Position numbers and translations under genes: made by a program
From: Bog-473 sp963804055
GTDB taxonomy: Bacteria; Actinomycetota; Acidimicrobiia; Acidimicrobiales; RAAP-2
Assembly: GCA_963804055.1 (NCBI GenBank)
Contig: CAWDOU010000013.1
Coordinates: 310,001 to 374,000, forward strand
Direction of reading: 5' to 3'
DNA length: 64,000 nt
The notes under the pieces: model-generated
Told to the model about the DNA's origin: nothing
The model's database searches: none
The model's input: only the letters and a program-made list of their open reading frames with translations
In this document: positions 43,295-52,447 of the stretch, in pieces
Numbering within the stretch: position 1 is the first letter of the stretch
Layout: each line of letters opens with the position of its first letter

Positions 43295-44761
43295 TCACCG
43301 GGCGCTCCGCTTCCCGGCCTTCTTGGCCGGGACCTTCTTGGCCGGGACCTTCTTGGCCGGGACCTTCTTGGCCGGGACCTTCTTGGCCTTGGCGGCCTTC
43401 TTCGCCGCGGCCTTCTTGGGCGCCTTCTTGGCGGCGACAGCCGCCACCGCCTTCTTCGCCGCCTTCTTCGCGGGTGCCGCGGCCTTCTTGGCGGCCGCCT
43501 TCTTGGTGGACCGAGCCGCCTTCGTCGTCGGTACCCGCTTCGCCGCCGGGGACGGTGCGGGGGCCACCTTCTCCGCGGGGACCACCTTCTTGGCATCCGG
43601 CGCGCCCGGCGGGATCGCCAGTTCGGCCACCCTGCGGGGTGGGTCCAACCCAGCCAGGACGAAGGAACGCACCTCGCCCTTCTTGAGCACCTGCCGGGCC
43701 TTCGTCGGCGGTGGTGTGCCCATGGCGGTCAGCGGGATGTAGCAGTGCAGGGCCCCGCCAGCCGGTAGCGGGACGTCGACCATGGCCCCGTGCGACGTGA
43801 ACGACACCACCTCACCCTGAATCGTGCTCCCCACGGGGAAGGCGGCCACGAAATTGATGAACGTCAACGGCTCGTTGACCGCCGGTGGCGGTGTCGAGCG
43901 CTGCTTCTGGCGTCCACCACCATGGCCCGACGGCGCGTCGCCCTTGCCGTCGGTGCCGCCGCGGGCGGGCAGGTCCTTCTTGGCCTTGGCCCGCCTCTCC
44001 GGCGCGGCCTTCTTGGCCGCCGCGTGCTTCTTGGCCGAGCCCCGGGACTTGGCGGGCGTCGGCGGATGCAGCGCCTCCTCGACCGCTTCGTCGATGGCGC
44101 TCGAGAACACCGGGTTGACGTTGGCCCGGCCCGGGGGCGGCGAGGTGGGCGTGATCGGCCACGACGTGTCGACCGGTGGCGCCGGCTGCACCTGCTTCGT
44201 GGCGCTCTTGCGCGCCTTGGACGACTTCTTCGCCGCCTTCTTTGCTGCCTTGGCCAGCTCGGCGGCCTTGGCCGGGGCCGAATCGGGGTCCTTCTTTGCC
44301 CGGGCCTCGGCCGTGGCGGCCCGGCTCTTGGGCCCGCGGATCGGCAGCCGGGGCGTGAAGATCCAGCCCACGCCGGGCACCGGCTTGCCGCCGATCAGCC
44401 GACCGTCGTCGAAGAGCCAGGGGTGCTCCCCGTGGAATTCCTGAAAGGAGTCGTTGGACAACACCATCGCACCGGTGCGCTCCGCGATGCGTAGCACGAA
44501 CGCGTCGCCGCGCCCGATGGCGCCGGCCGGCGGCGAGATGATCTCGCCATTGAGCATGGCCTGACGCACTTCTTCACGCTCGGCGTCCGCCACCCGGTGC
44601 TCGAAGGTGGCGTCGACGACGACGATGATGCTGGCGTCGGGGTCCTCGGAGGCGTACGCGCGCACGGCCTCGTCGAGTTGCTTGAGGCTGGGGAACGTTC
44701 GTCCTTCAGTGGCCAGGTTGGACCCGTCCACCACGACGTGGTGCGATTCAGCCAATGGCAC
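43295..44761 (-). CDS. NYN/Zc3h12a-like ribonuclease fused to S1 and histone-H1-like tail
   Basis: Protein of 488 residues with an unusual layout. The N-terminal 140 residues look like a PIN-like NYN (Zc3h12a-type) ribonuclease: HHVVVDGSNLA has the first acidic residue, IIVVVDATF the second, and RGDAFVLRIAERTGAMVLSNDSF the rest of the metal site. A Lys/Ala linker follows. An S1-like RNA-binding domain lies at about 308-382 (VGSTIQGEVVSFTSHGAMVDV). The last 95 residues are KKAAKK and KKVPA repeats like histone H1. GTG 44761 overlaps the kgd stop by 14 bp; a TTG at 44785 is also in frame. Confidence 0.75.
   Translation of the reverse strand: MPLAESHHVVVDGSNLATEGRTFPSLKQLDEAVRAYASEDPDASIIVVVDATFEHRVADAEREEVRQAMLNGEIISPPAGAIGRGDAFVLRIAERTGAMVLSNDSFQEFHGEHPWLFDDGRLIGGKPVPGVGWIFTPRLPIRGPKSRAATAEARAKKDPDSAPAKAAELAKAAKKAAKKSSKARKSATKQVQPAPPVDTSWPITPTSPPPGRANVNPVFSSAIDEAVEEALHPPTPAKSRGSAKKHAAAKKAAPERRAKAKKDLPARGGTDGKGDAPSGHGGGRQKQRSTPPPAVNEPLTFINFVAAFPVGSTIQGEVVSFTSHGAMVDVPLPAGGALHCYIPLTAMGTPPPTKARQVLKKGEVRSFVLAGLDPPRRVAELAIPPGAPDAKKVVPAEKVAPAPSPAAKRVPTTKAARSTKKAAAKKAAAPAKKAAKKAVAAVAAKKAPKKAAAKKAAKAKKVPAKKVPAKKVPAKKVPAKKAGKRSAR
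43320..43388. repeat. 15-bp tandem repeat encoding KKVPA
   Basis: Four full copies and one partial copy of TTCTTGGCCGGGACC in tandem, coding on the minus strand for repeated KKVPA pentapeptides at the end of the ribonuclease tail. Copies are identical at the nucleotide level, so copy number probably varies between strains by slippage. Confidence 0.9.
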
Positions 44762-47700
44762 GTCGCAAGAGATCGGCCTGCTCAAGCTGGTGCAGGGCGG
44801 CGCTCCCGATCGCAGGGCTGGCCGATTCGGGCCGGCTCACGTGGCGCAGGCGTAGGCGCTCGGGGAGACAGGCGTGGAGGCGGGCATGCACGAAGAACCA
44901 GGCTCCCATGTTCTCGGGCTCCTCCTGGAGCCACACCACCTCCGACGCCTCGCCGTAGCGTTCGAAGACGGCGGTCAGGGACGGGAGGGGCCAGGGATAC
45001 AGCTGCTCGACCCGCACGACGGCCACGCCGGAGGCCTCGGCGGGGTCCAGGTCGCCGCGGTGCTGCAACGCCTCGTGGGCGATCTTCCCGCTGCAGAGCA
45101 CGATGCGCCGGACCGCCGAGGGATCCTCGATCGAGGAGTCGTCGATGACGTGCTGGAAGGAGCCTGCCTCCAGCTCGGCGAAGGTCGAGCGTGTGGCATG
45201 CGCCCGCAGCATCGACTTGGGGGTCACCACGACGAGCGGGCGCTTCGGCGTCGCCTTGGCCTGCGAGCGCAACAGGTGGAAGTACTGCGCGGACGTCGAG
45301 GGCATCGTCACCCGCAGGTTGCCCCGCGCCGAGAGCGACAGGAAGCGCTCGTAGCGCGCCGACGAGTGCTCAGGGCCTTGGCCCTCGTACCCGTGGGGCA
45401 GCAACAGGACGAGGCCGGCGAATTGTCCCCACTTGTTCTCCGCGGCGACCATGAAGTTGTCGATGATGATCTGGGCGCCGTTGGCGAAGTCACCGAACTG
45501 CGCCTCCCAGGCCACCAGCGCCTCCGGCGCCTCGACCGAGTAGCCGTACTCGAACCCGACGGCGGCGTACTCCGAGAGCAGCGAGTCGCGCACGGTGAAG
45601 TTGCCCATGGGTCCGGAGGGCTCCAGTGCGTCGGCGCCGATGCGGTGGAGGCCGTCGCGGATATGAGCCAGGGGAACGTACTCCTCGCCGTTGGAGTAGT
45701 CGACGAGGACGGCGTGGCGATGACTGAAGGTGCCGCGGCGCGTGTCCTGGCCTGTGAGGCGGACGTTGACCCCCTCGTACATGAGCGAGCCGATGGCCAG
45801 GGCCTCGGCCAACGCCCAATCGACATCGCCGCCGGCCACGAGCTGGTCGCGCTGGACGAATTGGCGCTCCAGCTTCGGGTGGATCATGAAGCCGTCCGGC
45901 ACCGATCGCACCACGGAGGACAGGGCCCGCAGGACATCGGGCGCGACGCCGGTCTCGGCGGACGGCGGGTCGCCCGGCCCGGGCTCTGGCGTGGGCAGCT
46001 CGGTCGGGGCCAGCGAGGGCTCGCCCCGGACCTCGTCGAGCACGACCTGCAGGCTCGCGTTGAAGTCGTCGAGTGCCGACTCCGCCTCGTCGAGCGTGAT
46101 GTCGCCCCGTCGCACGAGGGACTCGGTGTAGAGCTTGCGCACCGAGCGCTTGGCCTCGATCCGCTGGTACATCAGCGGCTGGGTGTAGCTGGGGTCGTCG
46201 CCCTCGTTGTGCCCGTGCTTGCGGTAACAGACGAGGTCGATGACGACGTCCTTGTGGAAGGTCTGTCGGAATGTGAAGGCCAGCCGGGCCGCCCGCACAC
46301 ACGCCTCGGGGTCGTCGCCGTTCACGTGGAAGATCGGGGCCTGCACCATTTTCGCCACGTCGGTCGGGTACACCGACGTCCGCGCCGACGCGGGCGCAGT
46401 CGTGAAGCCGAGTTGGTTGTTGATGACGACGTGCACGGTGCCGCCGGTCCGGTACCCGGAGAGCCCGGACAGGTTGAGCGTCTCGGCCACCACGCCCTGC
46501 CCGGCGAAGGCGGCGTCGCCGTGCACGAGGACTGACATGCAGGGGAACCCGTCGACTCCCTCCAACGCGGCAGCAGGCGTCCCGTCGGTCGGCGGGGAGA
46601 TCCTGTCCTGCTTGGCCCGCGTCATCCCCTCCACAACGGGATCCACCGCCTCGAGATGCGAGGGGTTGGACGCCAGTGTGATGGGAAGCTCCTCTCCTGC
46701 GCTGCCGTGGAACACACCACGGGCGCCCTTGTGGTACTTCACATCGCCGGAGCCCTGCACCGACTCGGGATCGAGGTTGCCCTCGAACTCCTCGAAGATT
46801 TCGCGGTACGACTTGCCAACGATGTTGGCCAGCACGTTGAGGCGGCCACGATGGGCCATCCCCATCACGACCTCGGCCACGCCCGAGCCTGCGGCGGCGT
46901 CGAGCAGTGCGTCGAGCAGGACGATGGTCGACTCCGCGCCTTCCAGGCCGAAGCGCTTCTGCCCGACGTAGCGGGTGTGGAGGAAGCGCTCGAACACCTC
47001 CGCCGCGTTGAGGCGTCCGAGGATGTGCCGCTGCTCGTCCAGGTTGAGGGTGCTCGGATGGCCTTCGACGTGCTGCTGGATCCAGCGCTTCTGCTCGGGG
47101 TCCTGAATGTGCATGTACTCGATGGCCAGGGTGCGGCAGTAGGCGTCGCGCAGGACGTGGAGGATCTCGTCGAGCGTGGCCACGTCGCGCCCGGCCAGGC
47201 CATCGGCGACGAACTGGCGCGGCAGGTCCCAGATGGTCAGCCCGTAGGTGAGCGGGTCGAGCTCGGGATGGATGTGCGGGGGCTCGGCATCGAGCGGGTC
47301 CAGGTGGGCGATGAGGTGACCGCGCACCCGGTACATGTTGATCAGCGTCTGCACGTGCACCTGCTTGACCAGGCGTTGGTGCTCTCCCTCCTCGCTGCCG
47401 GCGCCGGCGTTGCTGTCCACCTGCCAGCGGACGGGCTCGTAGGGCACGCCCATCGACTCGAAGAGGTCGTCGTAGAACCGGTCGGCGCCCGTGATGAGTG
47501 CCGCGACGCGGCCGAGGAAGAGGCCCGACTCGGCTCCTTGAATGATGCGGTGGTCGTAGGTGGACGTGAGTGTGACCACCTTGCCGAGGCCCAACTGGGC
47601 CAGGACGCGGGGGTCGGCCGCCTCGAAACCGGCGGGGTAGCCCAGTGCCCCGACACCGATGATGGCGCCCTGCCCGGGCATGAGGCGCGGCACGGACTGC

Positions 47701-48491
47701 ACGGTGCCGAGCGTCCCGGGGTTGGTCAGCGAGACGGTCGTACCGGCGAAGTCGTCAGGGGCGATCCTGTTGGTGTGGATCTTGCGGACGAGGTCCTCGT
47801 AGGCCAGCACGAAGGAGCGGAAGTCGAGGGTGTCGGCATCCTTGATGCACGGCACGAGCAGCGTCCGGCTCCCGTCGCTCTTCTCCTGGTCGACCGCCAG
47901 ACCCAGCCCCACATGCTTGTGGTGGATGACACCCGGCTTCCCCTTGCCGTCGGCGTCGGGCACGAAGGCGGAGTTGAGTGCGGGCACATCGAGCAGGGCG
48001 CGCACCACGGCGTAGCCGATGATGTGCGTGAAACTCACCTTCGCCCCAGTGGTCCGCGCCAGCTGATTGTTCAGGATGAGACGGTTGACCTCGAGGAGCC
48101 GCGCCGGCACGGTCCGCACGCTGGTCGCCGTGGGGACGGCCAGGCTGGCCTCCATGTTGGCGACGATCCGCGAGGCCGCACCGCGCAGCGGGGTGGCCTC
48201 CTCCTTTCCCGCCGGTACCGAGGGTGCCGGAGCCGGGGCGGTGGCCGCCGGCACGGCGGCTCCCTGCGGGGCCGCAGCGGCCGCGGTCTCGGCCGGGGAC
48301 GGTGCGCTTGCCGTCGCCGGGGTCTGGGCCTGGGGCTGAGGCGCCGGGACGGGAGCGGGCCGGTAGTCGGCGAAGAACTCCCGCCAGCTCTCGCTGACCG
48401 AGTCCGGGTCGGCCAGGAAGCGGTCGTACATGTCGTCGACCAGCCAGGCATTGGGGCCGAACGAGCCCCCCGCACTGCCGAACTGGGTCAT
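44748..48491 (-). CDS. kgd: Multifunctional 2-oxoglutarate decarboxylase/dehydrogenase E1-E2
   Basis: Actinobacterial Kgd (SucA/OdhA-type) of 1247 residues for the TCA cycle. The N-terminal FGPNAWLVDDMYDRFLADPDSVSESWREFF is the E1 head peptide. An Ala/Pro-rich linker follows, then an E2-type succinyltransferase domain with catalytic DHRIIQGAESG (His near 313). The rest is the ThDP-dependent E1 part, with GDAAFAGQGVV and NNQLGFTT at the cofactor site. No lipoyl domain is present, as usual for this family. The ATG follows a TAGGGT -10 box by 6 nt. It is the first gene of a kgd - ribonuclease - fabZ - xth operon. Confidence 0.95.
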   Translation of the reverse strand: MTQFGSAGGSFGPNAWLVDDMYDRFLADPDSVSESWREFFADYRPAPVPAPQPQAQTPATASAPSPAETAAAAAPQGAAVPAATAPAPAPSVPAGKEEATPLRGAASRIVANMEASLAVPTATSVRTVPARLLEVNRLILNNQLARTTGAKVSFTHIIGYAVVRALLDVPALNSAFVPDADGKGKPGVIHHKHVGLGLAVDQEKSDGSRTLLVPCIKDADTLDFRSFVLAYEDLVRKIHTNRIAPDDFAGTTVSLTNPGTLGTVQSVPRLMPGQGAIIGVGALGYPAGFEAADPRVLAQLGLGKVVTLTSTYDHRIIQGAESGLFLGRVAALITGADRFYDDLFESMGVPYEPVRWQVDSNAGAGSEEGEHQRLVKQVHVQTLINMYRVRGHLIAHLDPLDAEPPHIHPELDPLTYGLTIWDLPRQFVADGLAGRDVATLDEILHVLRDAYCRTLAIEYMHIQDPEQKRWIQQHVEGHPSTLNLDEQRHILGRLNAAEVFERFLHTRYVGQKRFGLEGAESTIVLLDALLDAAAGSGVAEVVMGMAHRGRLNVLANIVGKSYREIFEEFEGNLDPESVQGSGDVKYHKGARGVFHGSAGEELPITLASNPSHLEAVDPVVEGMTRAKQDRISPPTDGTPAAALEGVDGFPCMSVLVHGDAAFAGQGVVAETLNLSGLSGYRTGGTVHVVINNQLGFTTAPASARTSVYPTDVAKMVQAPIFHVNGDDPEACVRAARLAFTFRQTFHKDVVIDLVCYRKHGHNEGDDPSYTQPLMYQRIEAKRSVRKLYTESLVRRGDITLDEAESALDDFNASLQVVLDEVRGEPSLAPTELPTPEPGPGDPPSAETGVAPDVLRALSSVVRSVPDGFMIHPKLERQFVQRDQLVAGGDVDWALAEALAIGSLMYEGVNVRLTGQDTRRGTFSHRHAVLVDYSNGEEYVPLAHIRDGLHRIGADALEPSGPMGNFTVRDSLLSEYAAVGFEYGYSVEAPEALVAWEAQFGDFANGAQIIIDNFMVAAENKWGQFAGLVLLLPHGYEGQGPEHSSARYERFLSLSARGNLRVTMPSTSAQYFHLLRSQAKATPKRPLVVVTPKSMLRAHATRSTFAELEAGSFQHVIDDSSIEDPSAVRRIVLCSGKIAHEALQHRGDLDPAEASGVAVVRVEQLYPWPLPSLTAVFERYGEASEVVWLQEEPENMGAWFFVHARLHACLPERLRLRHVSRPESASPAIGSAALHQLEQADLLRRAIG

Positions 48492-48497
48492 GGGCCA

Positions 48498-48503
48498 ACC
48501 CTA
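48498..48503 (-). promoter_or_regulatory. -10 box TAGGGT, leaderless promoter of kgd operon
   Basis: On the minus strand TAGGGT ends 6 nt before the kgd ATG, predicting a leaderless operon transcript. It is the same hexamer as before the NRDE gene. The divergent alpha/beta-hydrolase gene has its own TAGCGT at 48537-48542, 11 nt before its ATG. Confidence 0.5.
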
Positions 48504-48553
48504 CCGGCGACGATCGGGTCTCATGGGCAGTCCGGGTAGCGTCTGCCCTGCCC

Positions 48554-49405
48554 ATGAGCTATCCGGCCGGCCTCCACGTGACGACGCGGCCGTCCTCCGC
48601 CCCGGGCGGCGTCCCGGTCGGCGGACGGGAGGGAGGGCCGGGCGGCGACGGGCCGGGTGGCGGAGCCGGGACCGTCGTGTTCGTCCACGGGTCGCTCGAC
48701 CGGGGTGACAGCTTCCGGCTGGCCATGCGCCGGCTCCCCGAGTTCGCCACGCTCGCCTACGACCGGCGGGGCTACCAGGGCTCCCGGGACGGCGGGATCG
48801 TCGACCTCGGGGGCCACATCGACGACCTGCTGGCCATCGCCGACGCGGCGCGCGCCGACACGGGCGGCCCGGTGGTGGCCATCGGCCACAGCCTCGGGGG
48901 CAACGTCGTCCTCGGCGCTGCGTTGGCGTCGCCTCGTGCCTTCGCCTCCGTCGGAGTGTTCGAGCCGCCTCTGCCGTGGCTGGGTTACCGCCGGCAGGGC
49001 GCCACCCCGTGGCCGCCCCTCTCCGACGATCCCGGCGACGAGGCGGAGCGCTTCTTCAAGCGCATGGTCGGGGAAGGTTCATGGGACCGCCTGACCGAGA
49101 GCGGCCGGGCGACGCGCCGCGCCGACGGCCCCGCTCTGGTGGCCGATCTGCGCAACATGCGAACCGAGCGCCCGCCCTTCGACGTCACCACCCTCGACGT
49201 CCCCGCCGTCTTCGGCCGCGGTGGCGAGCAGTCGGCGCCGCACCACCGCAGCACGGTCGAGTGGCTCGGCGCCAACGTCCCCGGTGCCGTCGTGTACGAG
49301 ATCACCAACGCGCAGCATGGGGCGCATCTGTCGCATCCAGACCACTTCGCCGCCATGGTGCGTATGGTGGTGGAGCGGGCTCGGGGCGCCGACTCGGCCC
49401 TCTGA
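48554..49405 (+). CDS. Alpha/beta hydrolase
   Basis: Alpha/beta-hydrolase-fold protein of 283 residues. VVFVHGSLDRGDSF is the oxyanion-hole loop, AIGHSLGGNVVL the nucleophile elbow with the catalytic serine, and NAQHGAHLSHPDHF the C-terminal histidine region. The N-terminal 40 residues are Gly/Pro-rich and probably disordered. Substrate unknown. It diverges from kgd across 62 bp and its end lies 3 bp from the convergent transporter gene. Confidence 0.85.
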   Translation: MSYPAGLHVTTRPSSAPGGVPVGGREGGPGGDGPGGGAGTVVFVHGSLDRGDSFRLAMRRLPEFATLAYDRRGYQGSRDGGIVDLGGHIDDLLAIADAARADTGGPVVAIGHSLGGNVVLGAALASPRAFASVGVFEPPLPWLGYRRQGATPWPPLSDDPGDEAERFFKRMVGEGSWDRLTESGRATRRADGPALVADLRNMRTERPPFDVTTLDVPAVFGRGGEQSAPHHRSTVEWLGANVPGAVVYEITNAQHGAHLSHPDHFAAMVRMVVERARGADSAL

Positions 49406-49408
49406 ACG

Positions 49409-50368
49409 TCAGGCCGACGAGAAGGGCGGCAGCCCGCCGTCGCTGACCGCTTCCTGCGTGGCGTGGTGCGGGTGCTTGAGGCGCCGCGACAGCATCTCGT
49501 CGTACTCGACCCCCTTGCCCTCGCTCTTCATGCCGGTGATCAACGGCGAGTTGGAAAGGAACACCGCGCCGAGGAACATGACGAGGAGCGAGAGGGCTTC
49601 GAGTGGCCCATAGGGGCCCGACGTGCGCAACGAATCGCCGAAGAGGGCGATGCCGATGCTGATACTGGCGAGGGGATCGACCAGGACGAGGGTCGACTGG
49701 GACGCGGCCAACGGGCCGGCGTGGAAGGCGTTCTGGGTCAGGAAGAGGCCGAGCAGGCCGAAGACGATCACCCCGTACGTCTGCCAGTGCACGAACAGGG
49801 TCAGCCAGTTGGTTGCTGCGTAGTCGCTCACCACCTTGATCAGCGCCGCGGTGAACGCGTAGGAGATGGCGGCCGCGGTCCCGAACATCGCCGCCTTCCA
49901 CCAGCGTGGTCCCCATCGGGTGGCCACCACGGCGACGATGATGAGGGCGGTTGCGCCGCCACCGACGACGATCCATCCGAGATTGGTGGGCACCTCGTTT
50001 CCGCCACCCGGGTCGGCGAAGAACAGGAAGCCCGAAAGGCCGAAGGCGATGGCCCCGGCGCCGACCCACTCCCGGATGGAGATGGAGAAGCGGAAATAGG
50101 TCCCGAGGATGGCCACCAGGAACAGCAACTCCATGGTCAGGATCGGCTGGACCACCGACAGCCGCCCGATGTGCAGCGCGAAGGCCTGCAACAAGAACGC
50201 GCAAATCATGAAGCCGAAGCCCAGGAGCCACACGCCCCGGCGGATGGCATGGGCCATCAGGCTGAGGCGCATGGTGGACTCCTCAGGGGCGTCTTCGACA
50301 CCCATGCGTTGGAACACGCTGGTCAGCGCATTCGAGAGAGCCGCAGCTACCGCAAGGACATAGACCAT
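49409..50368 (-). CDS. DMT-superfamily transporter (EamA-like)
   Basis: Integral membrane protein of 319 residues with nine to ten helices in two repeated halves, as in drug/metabolite transporters. ALSNALTSVFQRMGVEDAP is the first helix, and VVQPILTMELLFLVAILGTYFRF and AASQSTLVLVDPLASISIGIALFGD are the matching helices of each half. The C-terminus is cytoplasmic and polar. Substrate unknown. A TAAATT box lies about 12 nt upstream of the ATG on the minus strand. Confidence 0.85.
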   Translation of the reverse strand: MVYVLAVAAALSNALTSVFQRMGVEDAPEESTMRLSLMAHAIRRGVWLLGFGFMICAFLLQAFALHIGRLSVVQPILTMELLFLVAILGTYFRFSISIREWVGAGAIAFGLSGFLFFADPGGGNEVPTNLGWIVVGGGATALIIVAVVATRWGPRWWKAAMFGTAAAISYAFTAALIKVVSDYAATNWLTLFVHWQTYGVIVFGLLGLFLTQNAFHAGPLAASQSTLVLVDPLASISIGIALFGDSLRTSGPYGPLEALSLLVMFLGAVFLSNSPLITGMKSEGKGVEYDEMLSRRLKHPHHATQEAVSDGGLPPFSSA

Positions 50369-50439
50369 CGCCTCGAGGTGAATTTAGTGGTCAGTTTCAC
50401 AGATCACGCAGGGAGCTCTCAGCTGACACTCAGGTACTG

Positions 50440-50453
50440 TCTGACGCGTCAGA
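50440..50453. promoter_or_regulatory. Perfect 14-bp palindrome, candidate operator
   Basis: TCTGACGCGTCAGA is perfectly self-complementary. Its length suits a dimeric TetR- or GntR-type repressor. It lies 231 bp before the binding-protein gene and 72 bp before the divergent transporter gene, so it may control either. No regulator gene is adjacent. Confidence 0.5.
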
Positions 50454-50557
50454 TTTCATGTGCGCGCACGATTCCTGTGCAAACGCCCGCTGCATACCCG
50501 GATCGAGACACACAGTGCCGCGAAATTTGCAGGAATCCTTGGGAAGTTGACCATACA

Positions 50558-50581
50558 AAATGTGGCAATTGCGTTACATTT
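50558..50581. promoter_or_regulatory. Inverted repeat AAATGT-N12-ACATTT
   Basis: Six-bp inverted arms flank a 12-bp centre that itself contains the palindrome GCAATTGC. It lies just after a TTGACC box and overlaps TACATT (50575-50580), a possible -10 hexamer, so it may be an operator at the importer promoter. The 22-bp gap between TTGACC and TACATT is too long for a normal promoter. Confidence 0.35.
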
Positions 50582-50683
50582 GCGACCACCTTCCGACATT
50601 GACAGTGGACATTGCAGCACCGGGCAGTGCGGAAGTCGTGGTTATCGGCCGTCACCGGGGCGACCGATGAGCAAGGGAGCACA

Positions 50684-52432
50684 ATGGGACTCAAGGGGTA
50701 TTTGAAGCGGTCGGCGTTCGCCGCCATGGCAGCCGCGGCGCTGTCCGTGTCGTTCATCGCCGTCGCGCCGACGACGAGCGGCGCGGCAACGAAGGCGTCG
50801 TCGTCCGGTGGGACGGCCACCATGGCGCTCGACGAGAACCTGGCCGGGTTCAACATCAACACCTCGGCCGCTTCGGAGTTCGTACTCCAAGAGATCATGA
50901 ACATGGTGTGGCCCCAGGCCTTCATCGTGAACAACAAGCTGCAGCCCGTCCTGAACGACCAACTCCTGGAGAGCGCTTCCGTCACCGGGAGCAACCCCCA
51001 GACAGTCGTCTACAAGATCAACCCCAAGGCCGTGTGGTCCGACGGCACACCGATCACCGCTGACGACTTCATCTACAACTGGCAGGCCCAGAGCGGGAAC
51101 TCCACCTACACCGACGTCGGCGCGCAGCCCTACGACGACGCGTCGACCGCCGGCTACAACCAGATCGCGTCCGTGGTCGGCTCCGACCCCTCCGGGGGGG
51201 CCGCCTGTGACCCGGGCAGCACGGCCAACCGCAACGTCGGGCTCTGCCCCAACGGCCGCACTGTCACCGTGACCTTCAAGCCGTCCTTCGCGGACTGGCG
51301 GGCGCTCTACACCGACATCGTCCCGGCCCACATCGCCCGGACGGTCGGCTGGAACACCGGCTTCGCCGGCCCCGCCCAGGCCATCTCGGGCAGTTGGTAC
51401 ACGATCACCAGCTACAACGCGAACCAGTCGCTCGTGCTGACGCGCAACCCGTCCTACTGGGGCACGCCGGGCAAGCTGAACAAGATCGTCTTCCAGTTCT
51501 TCTCGGACGACAGCCAGCTGGTTCCCGCGCTCCAGAACAAGGAGATCAACATCTTCAACCCCTCGACCGTGAACCTGTCCATCGTCCAGACGGCCAATCA
51601 GGTCCCTGGAACGAAGACGGCGACCCTCCCGGGGCTGGAGTTCGAGCACTTCGACTTCAACCAGGCCGACCCCTACCTGGCCAAGCTCCAGGTGCGTGAG
51701 GCGATCGCTCACGGCGTCAACCGCCAGTCGATCATCACCCGCACCGTGGGCGAGATCGAGAAGGGCATCACGCCGCTCGGCAGCCGGATGCTCGTGTCGA
51801 CCCAGAAGGGATACAAGGGCACCAGCTACGCCTTCAGCACGTCGCAGTCGATCAACCTGATGAAGGAAGCTGGGTTCAAGAAGGCCTCGGACGGCTACTT
51901 CCAGCCCGACTACGGCCCGCAGAAGGGCAAGGACCTCACCTTCACCATTCAGTCGACGTCGGGCAACACCATCCGCTCCCAGACGGAGCAGCTGTTCCAG
52001 GCCCAGATGAAGGCGATCGGGATCAAGATCAACATTCAGAACTACGACGCCAACACGTTCTTCGGGACCAACCTCCCGAACGGCACGTTCCAGATCGCCG
52101 AGTTCGCCTGGGTCACGACCCCCTTCGTCTCGGGCAACCAGCCCATCTACTGCTCGTACACCAACGGCAGTCAGTGCGACGAGAACTGGAACCACGCCGC
52201 CAACGCCGACGTCGACAAGCTGATGGCCTCCGGGTCGTCCGCCCCGAGCAACGCCCAGGAGATCGAGGACTACAACAAGGCCGATGCGATCCTCTGGCAG
52301 AACATGGTCACACTGCCGCTCTACCAGAAGCCGCAGTTCTTCGCGTGGTCCAGCAACCTGAAGGGCGTCCTGCCCAACACCTCGAGCGTGGGCGTCACCT
52401 GGAACGCCGAAGACTGGTCTCTCAGCTCGTAG
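50684..52432 (+). CDS. Peptide-type ABC transporter substrate-binding protein (family 5)
   Basis: Extracellular solute-binding protein of 582 residues for a dipeptide/oligopeptide/nickel-type importer. YKINPKAVWSDGTPITADDFIYNW and AISGSWYTITSYNANQSLVLTRNPSYWG are SBP_bac_5 hallmarks. A signal peptide is visible (KR, then AFAAMAAAALSVSFIAV), but there is no lipobox cysteine. The mature part starts after about residue 34 with a Ser/Thr/Gly linker. It is the first gene of a five-gene importer operon. ATG 50684 has GGGAG about 6 nt upstream; the frame is open 24 codons further up. Confidence 0.9.
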   Translation: MGLKGYLKRSAFAAMAAAALSVSFIAVAPTTSGAATKASSSGGTATMALDENLAGFNINTSAASEFVLQEIMNMVWPQAFIVNNKLQPVLNDQLLESASVTGSNPQTVVYKINPKAVWSDGTPITADDFIYNWQAQSGNSTYTDVGAQPYDDASTAGYNQIASVVGSDPSGGAACDPGSTANRNVGLCPNGRTVTVTFKPSFADWRALYTDIVPAHIARTVGWNTGFAGPAQAISGSWYTITSYNANQSLVLTRNPSYWGTPGKLNKIVFQFFSDDSQLVPALQNKEINIFNPSTVNLSIVQTANQVPGTKTATLPGLEFEHFDFNQADPYLAKLQVREAIAHGVNRQSIITRTVGEIEKGITPLGSRMLVSTQKGYKGTSYAFSTSQSINLMKEAGFKKASDGYFQPDYGPQKGKDLTFTIQSTSGNTIRSQTEQLFQAQMKAIGIKINIQNYDANTFFGTNLPNGTFQIAEFAWVTTPFVSGNQPIYCSYTNGSQCDENWNHAANADVDKLMASGSSAPSNAQEIEDYNKADAILWQNMVTLPLYQKPQFFAWSSNLKGVLPNTSSVGVTWNAEDWSLSS

Positions 52433-52447
52433 TGAGTCGCTGAACGG

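Larger units (their letters stand above)
50369..50683. promoter_or_regulatory. 315-bp regulatory region upstream of ABC importer
   Basis: The longest gene-free stretch of the window apart from 10840-11207 and 21370-21722, and visibly richer in A+T than the rest. It holds a perfect 14-bp palindrome (50440-50453), a second inverted repeat (50558-50581), a TTGACC box (50547-50552) and a Shine-Dalgarno (GGGAG) before the ATG. It must serve the divergent DMT gene as well. No small gene was found in it. Confidence 0.6.

Noticed and set aside
43320..43388. Short regular repeats that could suggest a CRISPR array
   Set aside because: Units are 15 bp, directly adjacent and in frame inside a gene, coding for KKVPA. 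There are no spacers and no cas genes.
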